A program made the position numbers and the translations under genes. 64,000 bases of DNA from Qipengyuania proteolytica (GTDB lineage Bacteria; Pseudomonadota; Alphaproteobacteria; Sphingomonadales; Sphingomonadaceae), in assembly GCF_019711565.1 (NCBI RefSeq), contig NZ_JAIGNN010000001.1, positions 124,001-188,000 of the forward strand, read 5' to 3'. The notes beneath the pieces are model-generated. The model did not search any database. It saw only the letters and a program-made list of their open reading frames with translations, and had not been told where the DNA came from. Below are positions 61,959-64,000 of the stretch, piece after piece (position 1 is the stretch's first letter; the number at the start of each line of letters is the position of its first letter).

Positions 61959-63550
61959 GTGTGAGACGTGGCGTAGCCGCCCCGGCGTCTCATTACAACC
62001 AGCGATCCGGCTAATAAGGCGATCCCCCAAACGAGCGTAAGCCAGTGTCCCAGCTTGGCAAAAAGGGTAGGCGCAGCCGCGGGTGGCACGAGCGTGTCGA
62101 TCCGGCCCGCGACATGCCGGCCTAGGTGTTCGCGCACCACCCCGCGTGCATCGACGACAGCGCTGATGCCGGTTGTTGTCGAGCGCAAAACTGGCAGGCC
62201 CTCCTCCGCCGCGCGCATTCGCGATTGCCCCAGGTGCTGCGGCGGACCCCAGCTTCCGAACCAGCCGTCGTTCGAGGGGTTGAAGATGTAGTCGGGCCGG
62301 TTGGCAGGGTCGACCACCTCACCCGAGAAGATGATTTCGTAGCAGATCTGCATTCCCGCCTTGCCGAACAGGCCGAGGTCCTGCGTGCGCGGTCCGGGGC
62401 CGGGGATGAAGTCGATCGTGCCTGCCACGAGCCTAGACGCCCCCAGCGGCTCGAGCAGCCAGCGCAGCGCGAGGTATTCGCCATAGGGCACGAGATGCGC
62501 CTTGGCGTAGCGCCGGCCCAGATTGCCCTGCGGGTCGATCGAGGTGATCGCATTGTAAGCGCCGACGGCCCGCAGTCGCCCATCCTCGATCCCTATCTCG
62601 AGATCGACCAGCCCTGTTAGCAGCAGCGCATCGCGGCCGATCACGCTGCCGATCCGCTTGCGCGCGAAGACCGGGTCGCCGCCGGCGGTCATCTGGTCGT
62701 AATAGCGCTGCGGATAGCCGTCGCGCAGGTAGTCCGGCACGCCGCTTTCGGGCCAAAGCACGAGACGGCGCTCGAGCCGCTGCAACGGCATGGAAAGCTT
62801 TGCAAGGGTCTGGAACTGGTCTTCGAACTTGCTCGGATCGTCGATCTCTTCCTGCCGCAGGTTGGGCTGGACCAGGGTGAGGGGGAGGTCGCCCTCCTCA
62901 CCCTTGCCCGCTGGCCAGTAGATCCCTGCGGCGAGGACCGCGGCGCTCATTGCCAGCACCAGCCAGCGCCGGCCGAGAGCCAGCCAGGCCAGCAGCACCG
63001 ACACGGCGACCGCGATTCCCGACAGCGCATAGGTGCCGGTAAACGGGAGCAGGAACCCCAGACCGGTGCGATCCATCGGCCCCATCAGCGCGAGCGAGAA
63101 CGGGCCCCAGGCATAGCCGGTGAAGACCCAGCTGCGCAGCCATTCGGCGAGCACCCAGCTGGCACCAAGCGCCAGGGCGAACGCCGGAAGCCTGGCGTCG
63201 CGAACGATGGCCTTGGCCAGCAGCGCAGCAAGCCCGGGATAGACCGCGAGGTAAAGCGAGAGGAGCGGCACCGCGACCCACCCGAGCACCGCAGGCATCT
63301 CCGCCTGATAGGTGAAAGCGGTCGCGATCCAGTTGTTGGTGACGGTGAAATGCGCGACGCCGAACAGCCAGCCGAGCCGGAAGGCGGCCTTGCGGGTGGA
63401 GCTGTGGGCGACCAGCAAAGCAAAACCGCCCATCGCAGCCAGCGCCAGCGGCCAGAGCTGCAAAGGCTGGAAACCCAGCGCGGCAAGCGCGCCGAGCAGG
63501 AGGGCGACCCAGTTCGGGTGGCGGCGGGCGAAACCGGGGAGCGTATCCAT
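61955..63550 (-). CDS. lnt: Apolipoprotein N-acyltransferase
   Basis: 531 residues. Adds the third acyl chain to outer-membrane lipoproteins. About seven membrane helices in the first 220 residues, then the nitrilase-like periplasmic domain with Glu (LWPESGVPDY, near 258), Lys (KAHLVPYGEYL, near 330) and Cys (GMQICYEIIF, near 380) forming the usual Glu-Lys-Cys triad. ATG 63550 is chosen; an upstream start would add 12 residues. The window also encodes several Lnt substrates-to-be (lipoproteins at 30468, 44717 and 54353). Confidence 0.93.
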   Translation of the reverse strand: MDTLPGFARRHPNWVALLLGALAALGFQPLQLWPLALAAMGGFALLVAHSSTRKAAFRLGWLFGVAHFTVTNNWIATAFTYQAEMPAVLGWVAVPLLSLYLAVYPGLAALLAKAIVRDARLPAFALALGASWVLAEWLRSWVFTGYAWGPFSLALMGPMDRTGLGFLLPFTGTYALSGIAVAVSVLLAWLALGRRWLVLAMSAAVLAAGIYWPAGKGEEGDLPLTLVQPNLRQEEIDDPSKFEDQFQTLAKLSMPLQRLERRLVLWPESGVPDYLRDGYPQRYYDQMTAGGDPVFARKRIGSVIGRDALLLTGLVDLEIGIEDGRLRAVGAYNAITSIDPQGNLGRRYAKAHLVPYGEYLALRWLLEPLGASRLVAGTIDFIPGPGPRTQDLGLFGKAGMQICYEIIFSGEVVDPANRPDYIFNPSNDGWFGSWGPPQHLGQSRMRAAEEGLPVLRSTTTGISAVVDARGVVREHLGRHVAGRIDTLVPPAAAPTLFAKLGHWLTLVWGIALLAGSLVVMRRRGGYATSHT

Positions 63551-63592
63551 CGGTTTCGCCTCTATTCGATCAGCCGGGCCGATCAAGCGCGA

Positions 63593-64000
63593 TCAGGCCG
63601 CGCTCGCCTCTTCGTCCGCATCCTTCTTGCGGCGACGGCGCGGCGCGGGCTTGGCATCGCCATCGTCGTCGTTCGAGCCGATCGAGGGCGGCAGTACCGC
63701 CGCGTCAATTTCGCCTTCGCTGCCGGCCTGGCCGTCGTCGCTCTTCTTCGCCTTGCGCGGGGCGCGGCGCTTCTTGGGCTCGTCCTCTTCGCGGCGGGTG
63801 AAGGGGTTCTCTTCGGGCTCGAATTCGCTGTCGCCATCGTCACGCTTGCGCGAGCGCTTGCCGCGATTGTCCCGGCTGTCGCGATTGTCGCGGCCTTCGC
63901 CATCGTTCTGGTCGTCGCGGCGACCGCGCTGGCGACGGTTGTCCGCGCGGCGGTCGTCCTGATCGTCGCCATCGTCGTCGTCCGACTGGTCGCGCTCGTT
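63593..64000 (-). CDS. C-terminal part of a highly charged protein, running off the window
   Basis: An open frame of 135 codons, without a start, reading in from the window end and stopping at 63593. It is rich in Asp, Arg, Lys and Glu with runs such as DDDDGDDQDDRR, RGRRDDQNDGEGRDNRDSRDN and KPAPRRRRKKDADEEASAA, with a short less charged stretch (GEIDAAVLPPSIGS). This looks like the disordered RNA-binding-type tail of a protein such as a DEAD-box helicase, RNase or DUF4167 protein; I cannot say which. It lies 42 bases upstream of lnt on the same strand. Confidence 0.6.
   Translation of the reverse strand, partial: NERDQSDDDDGDDQDDRRADNRRQRGRRDDQNDGEGRDNRDSRDNRGKRSRKRDDGDSEFEPEENPFTRREEDEPKKRRAPRKAKKSDDGQAGSEGEIDAAVLPPSIGSNDDDGDAKPAPRRRRKKDADEEASAA

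Overview
The window is a high-GC (roughly 65%) chromosomal segment from an alphaproteobacterium, most likely Sphingomonadales, family Erythrobacteraceae (Erythrobacter/Qipengyuania/Altererythrobacter type). The basis is the overall protein make-up: GapR-type DUF2312, Tad-like pseudopilins, DUF2975/YozG and GbsR modules, DUF305-LVIVD and CDC48-type ATPase genes, lnt-metK, and an RpoB N-terminus of sphingomonad type. This placement is inference; no 16S or other rRNA gene is present. I see no tRNA, rRNA, CRISPR array, insertion sequence or prophage. It is mostly ordinary core genome with small accessory patches.

Layout. 0-7.2 kb: lysC-purT, divergent ubiG, a cytosine-type deaminase, a 55-residue microprotein, and the yebC / membrane protein / ruvC / Spx-ArsC cluster, then a CPBP protease and a UPF0145 protein. 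7.5-10.5 kb: three coupled Tad-like genes (TadG with a vWA domain and two TadE), then gapR. 10.6-17.1 kb: DUF1244, pyruvate kinase, a membrane protein, glutamyl-tRNA synthetase and a GGDEF/EAL protein. 17.2-26.2 kb: rpoB and rpoC on the minus strand with an extra 76-codon membrane-protein gene between them. 26.3-30.7 kb: a secreted CotH-like protein with a DUF4956 membrane protein, a microprotein/DUF2975/XRE module, an exported DJ-1/PfpI protein and a small lipoprotein. 30.8-35.9 kb: rplJ-rplL behind an L10-type leader, a MATE transporter, and groES-groEL with a CIRCE operator.

36-45 kb: a YafY/WYL regulator with a thioesterase and a monooxygenase that share an operator-like sequence, a sphingomonad HTH protein, a DUF305/LVIVD protein, an acyl-CoA dehydrogenase with a phosphotransferase-DUF6285 fusion, a class A beta-lactamase-like protein and a second small lipoprotein. 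45.2-52.8 kb: polA, an HWE histidine kinase, an MscS channel and a CDC48-like AAA ATPase. 53.2-60.6 kb: the scoA/scoB CoA-transferase genes with two unrelated genes inserted between them, a nitronate monooxygenase, a ferritin-like gene broken by an in-frame TGA, a CaiB-type CoA transferase, and a GbsR regulator with two membrane proteins. 60.7-64 kb: metK and lnt plus the charged tail of a gene that runs off the window.

The points most worth following are the small low-GC gene coupled between rpoB and rpoC, the interrupted di-iron ferritin-like gene, the two-site WYL operator, and a terminator that occurs as an exact reverse-complement copy 12.5 kb away. Gene pairs are tightly packed: many stops and starts overlap (ATGA, GTGA, TGATG), and three convergent pairs share a single CTAG.
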